Positions 34,173 through 46,929 of a DNA stretch of 64,000 bases are shown piece after piece. The number at the start of each line of letters is the position of its first letter. The stretch's first letter is position 1. The notes beneath the pieces were generated by a model. That model made no database searches. It saw only the letters and a list, made by a program, of their open reading frames with translations, and was not told the origin of the DNA. The stretch is from assembly GCF_047496725.1 (NCBI RefSeq), contig NC_132977.1, forward strand, positions 11,533,001 through 11,597,000, given 5' to 3'. Made by a program: the position numbers and the translations under genes. This stretch comes from Anoplolepis gracilipes (Eukaryota > Arthropoda > Insecta > Hymenoptera > Formicidae).

Positions 34173-34419
34173 TCCTTGCGCTACATTAACAATACGTGCT
34201 ATATACTACGTGATAAAATTTGACACATTAAAATGTGTACATCAAGTGGTTCTACAATACATTAAATAAAATAATATAATAATATATATAATATAAATAT
34301 AATAATATTAAATAAAATTCCTTAACTAAAATGATATTATTATGCGACATTTAATGCGTTTTAATGTGTACACAATTGTGAAACACAATTACGAATTATA
34401 ATGCGTAAACTGCTACAAA

Positions 34420-34715
34420 TATATATATTTTAATATACACACATGTAAAATAATTTTAATAATTCCTATAATAGCATATAATATATATAGTGTTATTCGT
34501 GTGTTAAAATAAAAAAGAGTTACGCGCAATTAAAATAATACGTAATGAAATATATTAATAAACCTATAATATTTTTGTGTATTTTTTTCAAATCCACAAT
34601 TATAGATTTAGCGCGGACATGAACCAATCGGTCATTTTATCGATAAATGAATTGGCTATGTAGTTTTGTCTGTTCTAAAATGGACCTAGTTGGCGTTAGT
34701 TTACTGCAAAGAAAA
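34420..34715 (+). repeat. Inverted duplicate of the ADPRS 5' flank, arm 2
   Basis: Inverse copy of 30836-31125 (see that entry), about 3.3 kb away. Similarity fades after CTGCAAAGAAAAAG near 34715, before the position that would correspond to the ADPRS start codon, so no ARH3 coding sequence was copied. Differences are scattered substitutions and small indels. Confidence 0.85.
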
Positions 34716-34784
34716 AGCATCGTAAAATACTTTTCTCTTTGGGCGCCGCAAACGAACTATGTATTATGGGCGCGAAAAAAATAA
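34680..34784 (+). CDS. Short ORF at the duplicated ADPRS leader, 34 codons
   Basis: The ATG corresponds to the ADPRS uORF start in the inverted duplicate. The frame begins MDLVGVSLLQRKSIVKYFSL and ends WARKK before TAA, longer than the ADPRS copy because the sequences diverge after codon 12. It could be the start of a transcript driven by the copied promoter or a non-functional leftover. No family is recognised. Confidence 0.25.
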   Translation: MDLVGVSLLQRKSIVKYFSLWAPQTNYVLWARKK

Positions 34785-36840
34785 CTAACATTAATATTAA
34801 ATTGTTAAATTTTTTAAATATAAATCATAATATTTCAATTCACAAAATATCGTGGCTTTAGGAGTTATTAGAAAATTTATGGCTATGAGAATATTTTTCG
34901 AGAATGGTTGGCTTTTCATCCTACGTCAAGTAAATTTTTCTATATTACATATATGTAATATAGATTATAAAAATATTTTAATACTCTTTATATTGTGTTT
35001 TCAAAAATTTGTACATAATTTTTAGAAGTGAAAATGGAGGGTTGAGTGGCATTCTTTTATTATACTCATTGTACAATATATTGAACTGGATAATTTCCTG
35101 GGGCCGATTTTGATGCGCATGCTCGAATAATTATGTATATACGATTATATTGTATATACATGTTTTTTTATATATATAAGTATATATAGTATGTCAACCG
35201 CATATGTATATTGATTGCTTGTGTAAACTATTATAAGAACGTCGAATTTCGCATACAAAATTTAATACAAATTCAATGTAAATATAGGCCAGTTCGCCCA
35301 CGTTATATCCGAAAATCTTTTGAACGAAATTAACTTTGATTCAGAATTAATATGTGTTGTCAAGGGATATTTGCGATCGTATCTTTTTATACTAGTAAAA
35401 TATGCATGTTTATCCGGTCGGAAACGAGCAATTAATTAACCTAACATTAAAGCTGCAAGTTGAGATTAAACGAGGGAAACGCCGCTAGATTAAACTACTT
35501 GATATAATCTCTTGTTAATTAATTACGCGAACTAATTCCTAGGATCTACTGCAACGAAGATAAGATAGATAGTACTCTGTAATCTGTTCTTTTTTTAATT
35601 GATAAGACAGAGTTAAAGGTCATCTCTGTTGCGCCAATTTTTCTTTTAAGATTTAACGATATTTATATATTATGTAAAAAGTATGATTATTTTTATCTTA
35701 CGCTATTTTTTATAAAGAGTAATGAATATAATTATTTTTATGAAATTTATATATACTTTTATCAATTGCATAATAATAATAATAATAAAAGAGTTTAATA
35801 TATATTAAATATATATGTTAAATTGTTTTCTAAATAACAATATGTCGCACAATTTACAAAGCTTATGATATATAAATATGCAAATTGCATATGCAAAATT
35901 TATAAATACAATTAAAAAACGCAATATCTCTGATAATTATATCACGGAATATATATGTTTAATTCGCAGATAATTTATATTTCCTATAATTAATTTTTAC
36001 AGTAAAATTTGTCTCTATTATTTTTATTCTATATTTTATAAATACATACATTACTTTTTCTTATCTCTATCTATTTTTCAACATACACGTTCATCTCCAA
36101 CAGTGTATGACATGATTTTCAACATACATTATATTCTGTAAATGGATGTAATAAATAAATAAATAATATATAATATTATAAAATGTAATAAATCTGGACG
36201 TATATCAAAATTCAAAATAGTTTACAGTTGGTATCCCTCGTGTCACAATAAATTGAGTGAAACTAGACACTATTATATGATTTACGTATCAGGCAACGGC
36301 GTGAATTGGCACGTTATTCAAATAATGTTTCGCAGGAAAAAACTCATGTTGCAACGGTCGTCGTCGGTCCTCGGGTGCGTGTCGTGCACGATGCAACGAG
36401 TGATCGTCGTGTTTCGCGCGATTTCGAAGGTATACATCAGTGAGAGCATCCGAAATATCGTGACGGGCGGTTATTGTATTGCGGTTATCAGTTCAATTGG
36501 TATCCGCGAATGCATATGTAATAAGTGTAAAGACCAAAGGAAACACGCAGAGTGGCATCGGTCAGAGGATGAGGCCGGATCGTGATAATTGGTCCATTTA
36601 TCGCGTAATTTTTGTAATTAGCCAGTGTTCTTCAGACGTTATGTTTTGCGAGTGTGTATTGATATGCGTAAATAAGTGTCGAGTTAGCATTCAAAGTAAC
36701 GGTTATCGGTGCATCATCTATTAGAAAAGGACAGCGAGCTTCAAGTAGTTCTATTTCTTTTCGAGAAGACATCCACAAAAAGATTAGATGAAGACACTCT
36801 ATGCCTTCTATCGTCTATGGTTGTTGACCGCGGTAAGTTG
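34785..36840. other. AT-rich spacer rising to a GC-richer flank
   Basis: No exon is supported. From about 36250 base composition becomes more balanced, and a 110-codon plus-strand frame (36253-36585) appears without splice signals or a recognised domain. It is more likely the distal part of the promoter region at 36.8-37.6 kb. Confidence 0.35.
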
Positions 36841-36844
36841 ACGC

Positions 36845-36845
<1 letters not shown>

Positions 36846-36876
<31 letters not shown>
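36846..36876. repeat. (GCC)n trinucleotide repeat
   Basis: About ten GCC units in the CpG-rich promoter-like region. Not in a supported coding frame. Confidence 0.9.
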
Positions 36877-36879
36877 TCT

Positions 36880-37557
36880 TGTGTTGCGATTGGCCGAGGC
36901 GCTCGGCCAATGAACGGCGGCGGTGCCGTCTAGGCGCGCTCTATCCGGGCGACCAGTGTACCGCCGGTCGCGTATCAGTTCGGATGTCTTTATTGTTGAG
37001 CTCGCGTCCGTAAGATTTTCAACCCTTCACGGGCGGACACCGGTAGTGCATCGCGAAATTTTCAAATATCTTCGCTGTCTCTCTCTCTCTCTCTCTGTCT
37101 GTCTGTCTCGTTTTCTTGCTTTCTCCGTATCTCTCATTCTCTTTCTCTTTCACATCGGATAATGATCAGTACGCGTCGATGTTAAAGATCGGTGCGACGA
37201 TACAAAAGGCGACGAGATCATGTTATGGAGATCGGCGAGTTGACATCCTCGTGTTTCGTTGCCCGCTCGACGGCGGGTGGGTCGTCAACCGCGTCGTCGA
37301 GTGATTCACCCGCTCGAATCGACGACAATCATCATCATCGCCGCCGCCACCGCTGCCGCTGATGCAGCCGCGTGCGGGCCACTGCTGCCTCTCGCTCCCG
37401 GGACCGTCACCGCGATCCTCGCGCGTTGACCGAACGGCAGATTCGCGATAGGTCACGCGCGCGACGCGCGTTTCCATCCCCTTTTCCCAGCTGCTCTGGA
37501 CCGATAAGAAGTCGCAATTCGATATCTCGCAGTGCTAACGAATCTCTTTCGTTAACA
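36880..37557 (+). promoter_or_regulatory. CpG-rich promoter and possible 5' UTR exon of the KChIP gene
   Basis: Strong CpG enrichment runs from about 36840 to 37510. A TCAGTT initiator-like motif is at 36975-36980 (GCGTATCAGTTCGGATG). A plausible donor TTAACAG|GTGACC at 37557/37558 would end a non-coding leader exon. The next supported plus-strand coding exon is the KChIP exon at 40456, so this may be a distal promoter of that gene. Assignment is inference; no transcript evidence is available. Confidence 0.4.
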
Positions 37558-37769
37558 GGTGACCATTTTTGAATATGCAATTTATCTTTTATTGAAACGA
37601 TCTTTGCGAATTCTCTCTTATCTTTCTCCGAAGCTTATTTAATAAATGGCATGTTAATATATTAACAATAATGATAACGATGTAGTAATAAGAAAAGAGA
37701 AGCCAGTAAGATAGATAAATTTTTAATTAAATTGTAAATTTATTAAATTTGTAAATGCCATACTAGGGT

Positions 37770-38060
37770 CTAATGCATACGCGAGAGAGCTCTCTGGTAA
37801 TATTCCATTACATGTTTCGTAATAGGTATTCTTCTCTTGCGCATAGTAGCTGAATATCCATTAATCAAACTGCAATGTTCAGTTTTGGAGCGATACTGTA
37901 CGTCAGAAAATGTAAGGAAAATCCCCTTTTGTTTTTGTACGCTCAGCTCAGCGTCTCTTGTATTATGATAATTGAAGCAGCCGACTTTGAAATGCAAATG
38001 TATCTTATCTGAGAAAATCTTGAAAAAATATTTTGCATAATTGAAAGTTCACGATTCATA
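37770..38060 (-). pseudogene. Possible decayed Tc1/mariner-family transposase fragment
   Basis: On the minus strand one frame reads YFFKIFSDKIHLHFKVG then CFNYHNTRDAE. This recalls the FSDE.HFHL.G.VN..N.R segment around the second catalytic aspartate of DDE transposases common in ants. The Asp is present, but flanking parts do not match and an upstream stop and frame change are seen, so at best it is an inert remnant. The adjoining 65-codon frame (38140-37943), with a signal-peptide-like start, is not otherwise supported. Confidence 0.25.
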
Positions 38061-40250
38061 GTTGAGGTCCCGTCGAGCAATTGACGCGTAACTAGAAGAA
38101 ATAACAACAGGTTGCTAAAAACTGATCTCCTCGTAGTCATCCGGTAAAAAAGAAGTTTATATCGTCCAAGCTTATATAATCAAATATACCAAAAAATATA
38201 TAAAACCTTATACTTAATTATTTAAGTATATTGTTTATGAAACCATCTTATTGATTATATGTAATTTTCCTTTACATTTTAATTCCTTTTCGCGATAAGG
38301 CCTTTAGTTATAATTTGACCGAAATCTATCGGATTATATAATTTTTTTTTTAATAAGTAATAATTGTATTAGTTAAATATGACAATAATTGCCGATATAA
38401 ATTTTTCCATTTGTTTAACTATTAATCAAATAAAATGCGTTGAAATAATTGCGATATACGATGAAAGACAAATTCAAAGATTTGGTGAATGCCAAAGACT
38501 TTACTTTTTATGTAATGCATTGTTGCTCTTGTGACATTTTTTAACGTTTTCCTGAAATGCTAATTTACATAATTGACCATTGTAATTGTTTCCGCGCCAT
38601 TAAGCACAGGTACAACGAAGAGCTTTATTTATACACCATACACAATATGCCTATTGACCCCATATACCGCGTTATTATATCTACGCGAGCGTCACGATAT
38701 AAATATTTTGACATTAATCTTTAACATTTTCCATTAAAAACTCCACGTCTATTAACGTTGATTAAAACATCATAGCGCACAGAAAATCTGTTGCAGCGCA
38801 AAAATACGGTTTTGTTAAGAGCGTTATTATTCTTTTGTTATATTCTCCTATTATATTGTATTTTTTTACATTAATATCAACTACCAACCACATTATATTT
38901 CATATTACTAACGATCTATTGTTCTCGAAAACTGAGTATTTCTGATAATGTAAAAAATTTCAAGCTGCGTAAAAATAAATTACACGTAGAGAAAGGTACG
39001 CTTTTACACAATATTTAAGAAAAATGTACAAAAAATTATTAATTTAATTAATTTAATAGATCTGATACAAAAGTTTCCTTCGTTCCTCGCATTTCTTAAT
39101 TTACTTCTATACTTGTATAAAAAAAAAGAAATAATAAAAGAGATAAAACGAAAAAGAGAGTAAAGGTTCCGTTATATTGAGAAGTTTCTGTACTCCATGC
39201 TGTTAATCTTACGAAAGAATTGCGCTTCTAGCTTTTATCAATAAATTTCGAGCGACCGCACCCCGAATCGATTTTAAAGTTTTGGCACGGTAACCTTTTG
39301 CGAAGTCATCGATTTTTATGCGAGCGATATTCGTTCGTCTTATCTCAGGTTATTTTTATAGTCTTCTTCGCGGGAGTGACCCCGAAATCTAGATCTAAGA
39401 CGCAGCTTCAGCTTATGTCCTTACTTAATAGTGATTAATAGCGCGTATGCACGCCACTATCAAGCGGAGGAGTTGCTTTATCCTTAGAATCACGAGGAAC
39501 TTCAAGTACTCGAAAGGGGCCAGCATATATCAGATTTCTCCGCCCTTACTTCTCGTCCAAGTCCATTTTTATTCGTAATGTCTTTCTTTCACATGGGACT
39601 TATGCCAAGAAATCACGCGCCATTACCGATGTAAATAACAAATACCGCAAAGTGAGTTCTCTCCTCAAAACCATCGCGACAAATTTCCGTATTCGGTTTT
39701 ATCAAATTCTCAGAATATTCTGTAAATGCAAATAACTTTAAAGGTAGTAAATTTCTATTCAAAACTACGTACATCGATCGACAGATTTGTAAATGCCACA
39801 ATAAATGTAAAAAATTCTTAGAGAATTCTTGTAAAGAATGATTACACTATTTATTATAAAACGAGAATTTTAATGTTTTCAACATAAAAATGGTATATTA
39901 CTTGGAGGAGAATCTCTCTCTCCGTCTCTCTCTCTTATGCAAATTTCCATGTATAATTCGCGTCTCCTTTGGGTGTACACTTCGGCATCCGTTCAGTTGT
40001 AAAGACAAAACTAATTATCCAATCGGAGGGAATATTGATATAATCAATAAACGCATCGCATGTAATTAGAACGTTAAAAATATCGCGCTTTGCTCGTTAC
40101 TAACTTAACGCATACGTTCGTACAAAGATGTCATGTGGATGCTAGATATTTTTTCATTCGAAAGGGTGAGAGAAAGGGAGGGAAGGAAAGTTTGTCGTCT
40201 CAATTGACGTGCAGGGATCGAGAGAAGAAAGTGAAGTGAGATTCGCGGCG
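38061..40250. other. Non-coding interval before the KChIP coding exon
   Basis: AT-rich sequence without a supported exon, probably the first (5' UTR) intron of the KChIP gene if the upstream promoter is used. Several acceptor-like sites precede the coding exon (for example GTTCAG near 39996 and GTGCAG near 40214), but none can be chosen. Confidence 0.35.
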
Positions 40251-40268
40251 GATCGATAAAGGAAAAAA

Positions 40269-40272
<4 letters not shown>

Positions 40273-40301
<29 letters not shown>
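40273..40301. repeat. (CA)n microsatellite
   Basis: About 14 CA units, immediately upstream of the KChIP start exon and probably within its 5' UTR or promoter. Confidence 0.9.
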
Positions 40302-40305
<4 letters not shown>

Positions 40306-40455
40306 GCACACACGATGGTGACGGGAAACGTGACGACGACGATGGTGTGACCTCACGGGACACTGGATATAAGAGGAACAGGAAGCGCGGGAAAAGGAGT
40401 CGTTCGCCGTCTTGTTGGATCCTCGACAATTTAGGCGGCGGCAAGATCAAAGGTC

Positions 40456-40620
40456 ATGGCGACGCCGCCGGACTCGCCAGGACCGGAAGAGGCCTTCTTC
40501 GAATTCGAGACCACGAGGGCGAGGCACCAGACCACCAGACCGGTGCCTATCGAGGAGCTTCTACGACAGACCAAGTTCTCCCGCCAGGAGATCCGAGTCA
40601 TGTATCGCGGCTTCAAGCAG
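40456..40620 (+). CDS. KCNIP: Kv channel-interacting protein (KChIP), first coding exon, partial
   Basis: The exon encodes 55 residues from an ATG in fair context (GGTCATGG) to TTCAAGCAG|GTATGT, a strong donor in phase 0. The acidic N-terminus (MATPPDSPGPEEAFFEFE) is variable in this family. The following IEELLRQTKFSRQEIRVMYR GFKQ matches the conserved KChIP stretch that precedes EF-hand 1, after which family members continue with ECP. KChIPs are neuronal calcium sensors of the recoverin/NCS group that bind Kv4 (Shal) channels and alter their trafficking and inactivation. No N-terminal myristoylation glycine follows Met1. EF-hand exons were not found before the window's end, so intron 1 exceeds 23 kb. 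Frequenin or neurocalcin are less likely because they lack this N-terminal pattern. The upstream boundary is unknown; the leader may be spliced from the CpG-rich region near 37 kb. Confidence 0.8.
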
Positions 40621-43600
40621 GTATGTAACGTTTCTCTCGACCTATTAGCAGCGCTATCGATTCTCCCCCCTCCCCCCCGGGGAGGATCATAAACGCGAAA
40701 TTATGCAAAGGGCACAGAACTGTTTTCGCACCGTCGTGTTTTTTTTTTTTTTTTTTTTTTTTTTTTACGATTTCAAAGGAGATAAAAATAAAACGTCAAG
40801 TTTATCGAGAAACGCATTGTACGAAAGAAGCCTTTCTTATGTGTTTAAATTTATTTCTCCCATCATGAAATAATGATACTGAAGAATATTGTGCCAATTA
40901 AAAATAAAAAGTTATGTATTATCAATTTATTTTCACTTTATATGTATAGCATCAATTTTCATTGTCAGATTTCGATAACTATGTATACAACGTAATTCTT
41001 TTTTTACAAGATTTTTCTTTAACTCGTGAACACAATGTTTTCTCCTTTTTACATAGTTTCGCAATTTTAATAGACGATCTAAAAAAAAAAAAATGCTTTA
41101 AATTCCCCAAACGGAAATCTCCCAAAGAGCCAAAGCTTCTGAGGCAGGTTATTTATCTACAATGTTTAACAAGCGGAAAAATTATTAATTTTCATATTCT
41201 ATTGCTTTTGAATATATTTTGAAATATTTAGCTAGAAAATCTTCTCGAATTTGATGACGTAGAAAATAATCAAGCGTGTAATTAAGTTTAACTCTATCGT
41301 TTGATCTTGGAACTCGTATCGAGGCCAAGATTTCCGAACATTGTTTTGTTCAACGTCGTCAAGATTACAGCAGTGTGCGATAGCTGACAGTGTCCGCAGC
41401 TTGTATTTTTAACTTTTTCTTTATTAAAGATAGTCCCGCAAAGTATTGATTATATTCACGGACATCCCACAGAAATTGTGTTAACGCGGTTACGTAAATG
41501 AATTGATTACAGCGCCGCTGGGCGCGAAAGAGCGATCGTCAGTAAAATGCATTTGTTTCCAATTGACTTGTCCTGTCATCGTCGCGTCTCTTCGGCCTGT
41601 ATACCTAACTCTACTCGCGACAAACAAATTTTACATTATACTTATAACGTAGAGAATGCCATCCTTTAATCGTAAACAGATTGTCGATTAGTCGACATTC
41701 TCGGGAGATGTATTTTCGAAAATTAATTAAAGCATAGAACCGCGATTATATGTCCTGTGTTTTTATTTAATTAATAACTGCGCTTATACTGTATTTTTCT
41801 TCTTTGTAACTTTACAATACGTTAGGTGGGTCGACATCTATACAACGATGAAGTATAAATTGCGTTGCAACGCGGAGGAGTGATTGTATTGGCATAAGGC
41901 ATTTATATCGATCCGTGAAACTTTTAAATATGTATATCTAGTTGCAATGGAAAAAAAAAGTGCAGCAAACAAAATTTTTATCCGCATAGGTAGATAATAG
42001 AAACCACGTGCGATGCAAGCTTGATACTAACAGTAAACGAGAAACACATTTGTATAGCTATAGCTACGAATGGTTTTAAGTTGATATCCCGTGTTCAATC
42101 TATAGCCAGAACCACGGCCGCATTTCATATTGTTCCGTCGTATCTTTTCGATAAATAAACGCAATAAGTTTACGATGGATTTTAATAGAAGCTAAATCGC
42201 GCGTTTACTTTTCTACGATATATAACATGCTATTAAATAAATAATACCCGTAAGTAAAGTAAACTTCTATTTCATTTCTGTTACAATTATTCGTAGATGG
42301 TTTTCAATGGCTTTGTCTGAAATTAGACAATTTGAAAACTTTGATAAAGCATTAATTTACATATAATATATTGTACACACATGACAGATTATTTACTTAT
42401 GGAAATTAATATACATACTAATTAATTGTTTAGCGCGAATATTCTCTGCAATATTTCTTCGAGTATCTCAACTGCAGTTGAAACGTTCGCAGCAGGTATC
42501 AAGATGGTAGCGAAATATCCAATTTTAAGACGGAATTACGCGCACATATCCTCCTCTCTCTCTCTCTCTCTCTCTCTCTGCACGTAACTCTGCGTCATGC
42601 GTGTGACGGGGTTCTTCATTCATGCCGTGTTATTCGCGTATAGAATGTCAGAGAATTCGCGCGTCTCTCATATCTCGGTGCATAATTTTTTGCACCGACG
42701 CGACGCACGGCTCGATGAAGCTCAAAGCTTGCAAGTCCGGTGCGGTCCGTTACTTTTGCGACTCTTGTAAAATATTCACCGGCGACGTGAGTGTGGTCGC
42801 ACCGGTGCGGTGGACGAGGTTGTGTTGTGTGAGGTGTGTAAAGTAATGCGGTGGCCAGTCCAGCTGAGTCGATGGGCGATCTCTCTTCAAGGCTCGCCAA
42901 CGAAAATATCCTCGCAAGCCTCCCCTCTTGTTGCCGCCGGTTGTTTTATACCATCTATCCTGAAAAAGATGTGCATGATGCGCCGATGAAGCTGCGCGCC
43001 TCCTATGCTGTCATTATAACCGTAAATCATCTGTTCGTGTCTCAAAGGGGATAAATTCGCATATATAGAGACTTGTCCTGTGCACTCGGATTTTATTTTC
43101 ATAAATTCTTTGAAATAAATTCCCTTTTTTTTATATAAATAATATCGCTCCCGAGTCAAATTTTAATCTCAAATGTTATTATTATTTATCTTTCGGACAC
43201 CTATGTATGTCTGTGTTGACCTGTTTCACGCTTGGATGCACATATCTGGGCGGTTTGATGAGTACGTCACGTGTAAAATTCCACCATGCACGAAAATTAC
43301 ATATTTCCCTTGATGTCCTCGTTTACTGGGATTTATTCCCAGATGGATGCGGTTTTGAAATTTGAAAGAGACGCTGTCACGCGCATATACAAGGCACCGT
43401 CCCTTTTTTTAGAGACCGACTGGAAGAATAGGGTCTCTCCCGGCGTAGTTATTTGAATTTATCGCGACCACGGGAATACCGTCTCGCAAAAGTGGATGGG
43501 TTTCATGGACATGCTCGCGGGAAATCACCCATGAGATAGTCGTGATTGCGGGCGTATGTAAAAAGATTGCTTTCTTAAAAAGTTGCATTTTGATCAAATG

Positions 43601-46600
43601 TAAATTGTCATTAGAATCATTGTAATAACGCTACAATTGAATTAGATATATTTATATGTTTGCGGGGGAAGAGAGCTGAAAAAAAAAAAAAAAAAAAAAA
43701 AAGAGAACTATTCTATTTTTGTTTCAGCCTCTGTGTCGCAATGTAATAAAAATTCTCTCATTAGTAAAAAAAATAACATTGAATGTTATGACACATTATT
43801 TTTATTAAAATATTTAATATAATATTGACGAGAAAAAATACGAAAGAAAAAAAAAAAAACGGAAACAAAACAGTTTATTAACTACATTATGAAATTTCGA
43901 ATGTAGTCGCTAATATACATGTCGCGTGTTGACACACCTGTCGCATTTATGTCGATTTATACGAGCGCGAGGCAGAGAAAAATACGACGAGAGAGTCGTG
44001 GACACGTAAAAAAGCGCGAGAAAATGTGTCTACGTATTTTCGCAAATTTTTTTATATTCTATTATTTAGAAAATAAAAGTGCATGGCCATATGACGTACG
44101 TTTTCATATGCTGGTCTGTCGAAATATTCTTTTTAACTTTTTTTTTTTTTTTTTTTAGAAATATATATTGTGCATTTGACTTTTTTTAGAAAAGATAAAT
44201 TTATGGAACACGCGCGCGCACGTGCGTGCCCCGAATATTTATCGAGATGCTTAAACTAGAGTGACTTGTATATCTCGGCAAGGGCGCTGTTTATATCGCC
44301 CTCGACTCTTAGACTATTTATTCAACTTCTGGGAAAGCCTCGGTTCACTCGCTCGTATCTCGTACCTTGATGTATCGTAGAACATGTAGTAACATTTCCA
44401 CCGTTCGCATATTCGAAACGCCATACTTTCACCGAATGCACGCCGCGTACCTGCAATATTTCGAATTTCCAAGCCAAATAGGTAAACCTTTGAGCGCCTA
44501 AGATATATTGGGCTTCAAAATGCAGTTCCTTTTGCTGAACTCCCCTTCGTCTGTCAATAAAACCGCTTCTTGATTTTCCAAGTTTTTCGTAGAAATAAAA
44601 GAGGTTTTACAAATATTTTCGAATAATATTTTATAATATTTATAATAATAATATTTTAATAATACTTTTTTTCTTATTATATTTTTCATATTTAATATTG
44701 AATGTGTTTCAATTGATTACGTAAGTGTGTATCGCAGAAGCCAAGAGTTTGCTGCAAAATTTAAGTCTCTTCACGATAACTCAATTTACTTAGCGAAACG
44801 TGGCGAACTGTCTGCTCGCTAATTTATTCAATAGCCGCTTACACAATAGAGCGTATATATTGCAAGGGTGCATAAGGTAGCGCATAAGCTAAGCGAGCAA
44901 AGTCCCACTTCTTCATGGTCGTCCGTATTTCTTCGCACGATCGCCATTTTAACGACATTGCACGCGATTGTCCGATTAAATAATCTTCCGAATCGAGAAT
45001 ACATTCGAGAGAGTGCCTTTTTTTTTTTTTTTTCATCCGAGGACAAGGACCAGGATTCTGTATCCGCATCATCTTTTGATTTTGTCAAGAATGCAAGAGA
45101 GAGAGGGAAAGCTGAGACAATCGCGTTCTCGCGAGACAATATGTTTCGTAATTATTGTCAGCTCACAATGGGGCGGCGATGGGGCAAACTTTTGAATAAT
45201 GAGAGGAAGGTCGGTATAGGCAGAACGGATCCGCTGAAGTTAGATATACCACGTGCCATTGTGTGTAACGGGTATACAGATCAGCCTGTGAAAGATGTTC
45301 ACAATCCTATGCTTCCATGTCGCTTGTGTATCTTTGGCTAATGCATACAATCCATATCTCTCTGCGAAGCTTGGAAATGTTTTGAGAGAAGCGAATAGTA
45401 TATGCTAATTTCAGTTATTTTATTTTTTTTTTTTTTTTTTTTTTTTTAATTACAGATTATAGAAAAATTGCGCTACTCTGTATATCTTGTTCCTCTACGT
45501 CTAAATGAAAACGTACGCAATTTATCTGCCAAAACGTCCGTCTCATGAATTATTTTACAAAGTAATTTTTCACTCTTCTAGAAATCACATTACTTTTCCG
45601 GTCACGCGTTGAGGCACTAACTGTATTCCATCTTTCGATCTGTCTTCGAGTTTATTTTATTTTTTTATGTCACACGTTTCCCCGATAAATGCTCGCGTCG
45701 ATAATAATCGAGTTAGTCGCGCGTTAGTAGGTAGCACCAAAAAGCTAGAGCCAATTACTATAATAAAAGCCCATTTCGTAACCAACCGCAATGGTCGCGG
45801 TGCTCGCTCGTAAGGACGGATTGTCAAGATATGCGCGAGACGTGTTGAATTACCACGTGCCTACAAAGGCGCAGACATAGCGTATTACGTAGCCTGGGGG
45901 ACCGGAATTAATGCCTTGTCAGAACACAAGGGAGTTACCCGACAGATCCTCGTTCCACTGGTTCAGAGCTGTCTGCGAATCGAACTGTACTATGATTTTC
46001 GAGGTCTCCGTGTCGCGTAATTAGTTTGAGAATCACGACGGAACGACGACAATATTATCTTCGCACTTGTAAAGAGAGATGGATTTTATCGGAAATTAAT
46101 GACTCGTACAAGGCGTCCCATTTTTACGAAATCGCGTTTAATAAGAAGTTCGCGGCAAACTCTTCCAAGTAATTTTTCCTTTTTTTTTTTCCAAGCACGA
46201 ATTGCCAGTCGCTTTTTTTTTTTTTTTTTTCCAAACCGCCATTTATTGTGCCGAAACTTTTAGCACGATTATCTTCACGCAGCGTATTAATCGCGGTAGG
46301 TTAATCGCGCGAATTAATATCGATCTCGGGGGAATAATACGTAAATTATGGACCGCAGAGGGATAATGGATTCTGCATGTAGATTGACGACGAGCGTGGA
46401 AACTCGTATCCACGAGGACATCGGGAAATGCGTAATGTCATGGCGCGACAGTTGCAGCTGCATTATGTTAATGCGATTTGATGTCTATCTTGAGAGAATC
46501 AACGTCCGCGGAAATTACGAATCTCTCATTCCGCTCAGCAAAGTACGGACCGCGCGAATTTCCTATTTTCCATTGTCCGATTTTAAGGACGCAGTATCTT

Positions 46601-46892
46601 TATTTTACCTTTATTTTACGCGAGTCGATAGTCATATTTGTTCAACGAAGCGACCTTGCGCGTTATGCTTGTATCGATCGACGCGTACGTGGATTTATGA
46701 GATATTAAGAGTGTAAAGAGAGAATTCACTATCGCAGAATGTGCGAGCAACAAATTGTTTGAGTGTGCAGGGTCGATTTTTATCTGAAATTTTGTTAAGT
46801 GCCTATACAATGATAATTTAACGAAGAATTAATTACGCGCACATTTTTAATAAGGAAAATAATTTTTGGCAGAAAAGTTCTCTAGATATGTC

Positions 46893-46929
<37 letters not shown>

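Noticed and set aside
36253..36585. 110-codon frame upstream of the CpG-rich region
   Set aside because: No domain, no splice sites and no codon signal. It lies in promoter-flanking DNA.
42616..42900. Frames of 74-94 codons on both strands in a GC-richer interval of the KChIP intron
   Set aside because: Neither strand shows a known domain or matching splice phases with the KChIP exon.
44868..45341. Longest plus-strand open frame (157 codons)
   Set aside because: It runs through a poly-T tract read as consecutive phenylalanines and has overlapping minus-strand frames, no recognisable domain and no splice context. Most likely chance inside an intron.
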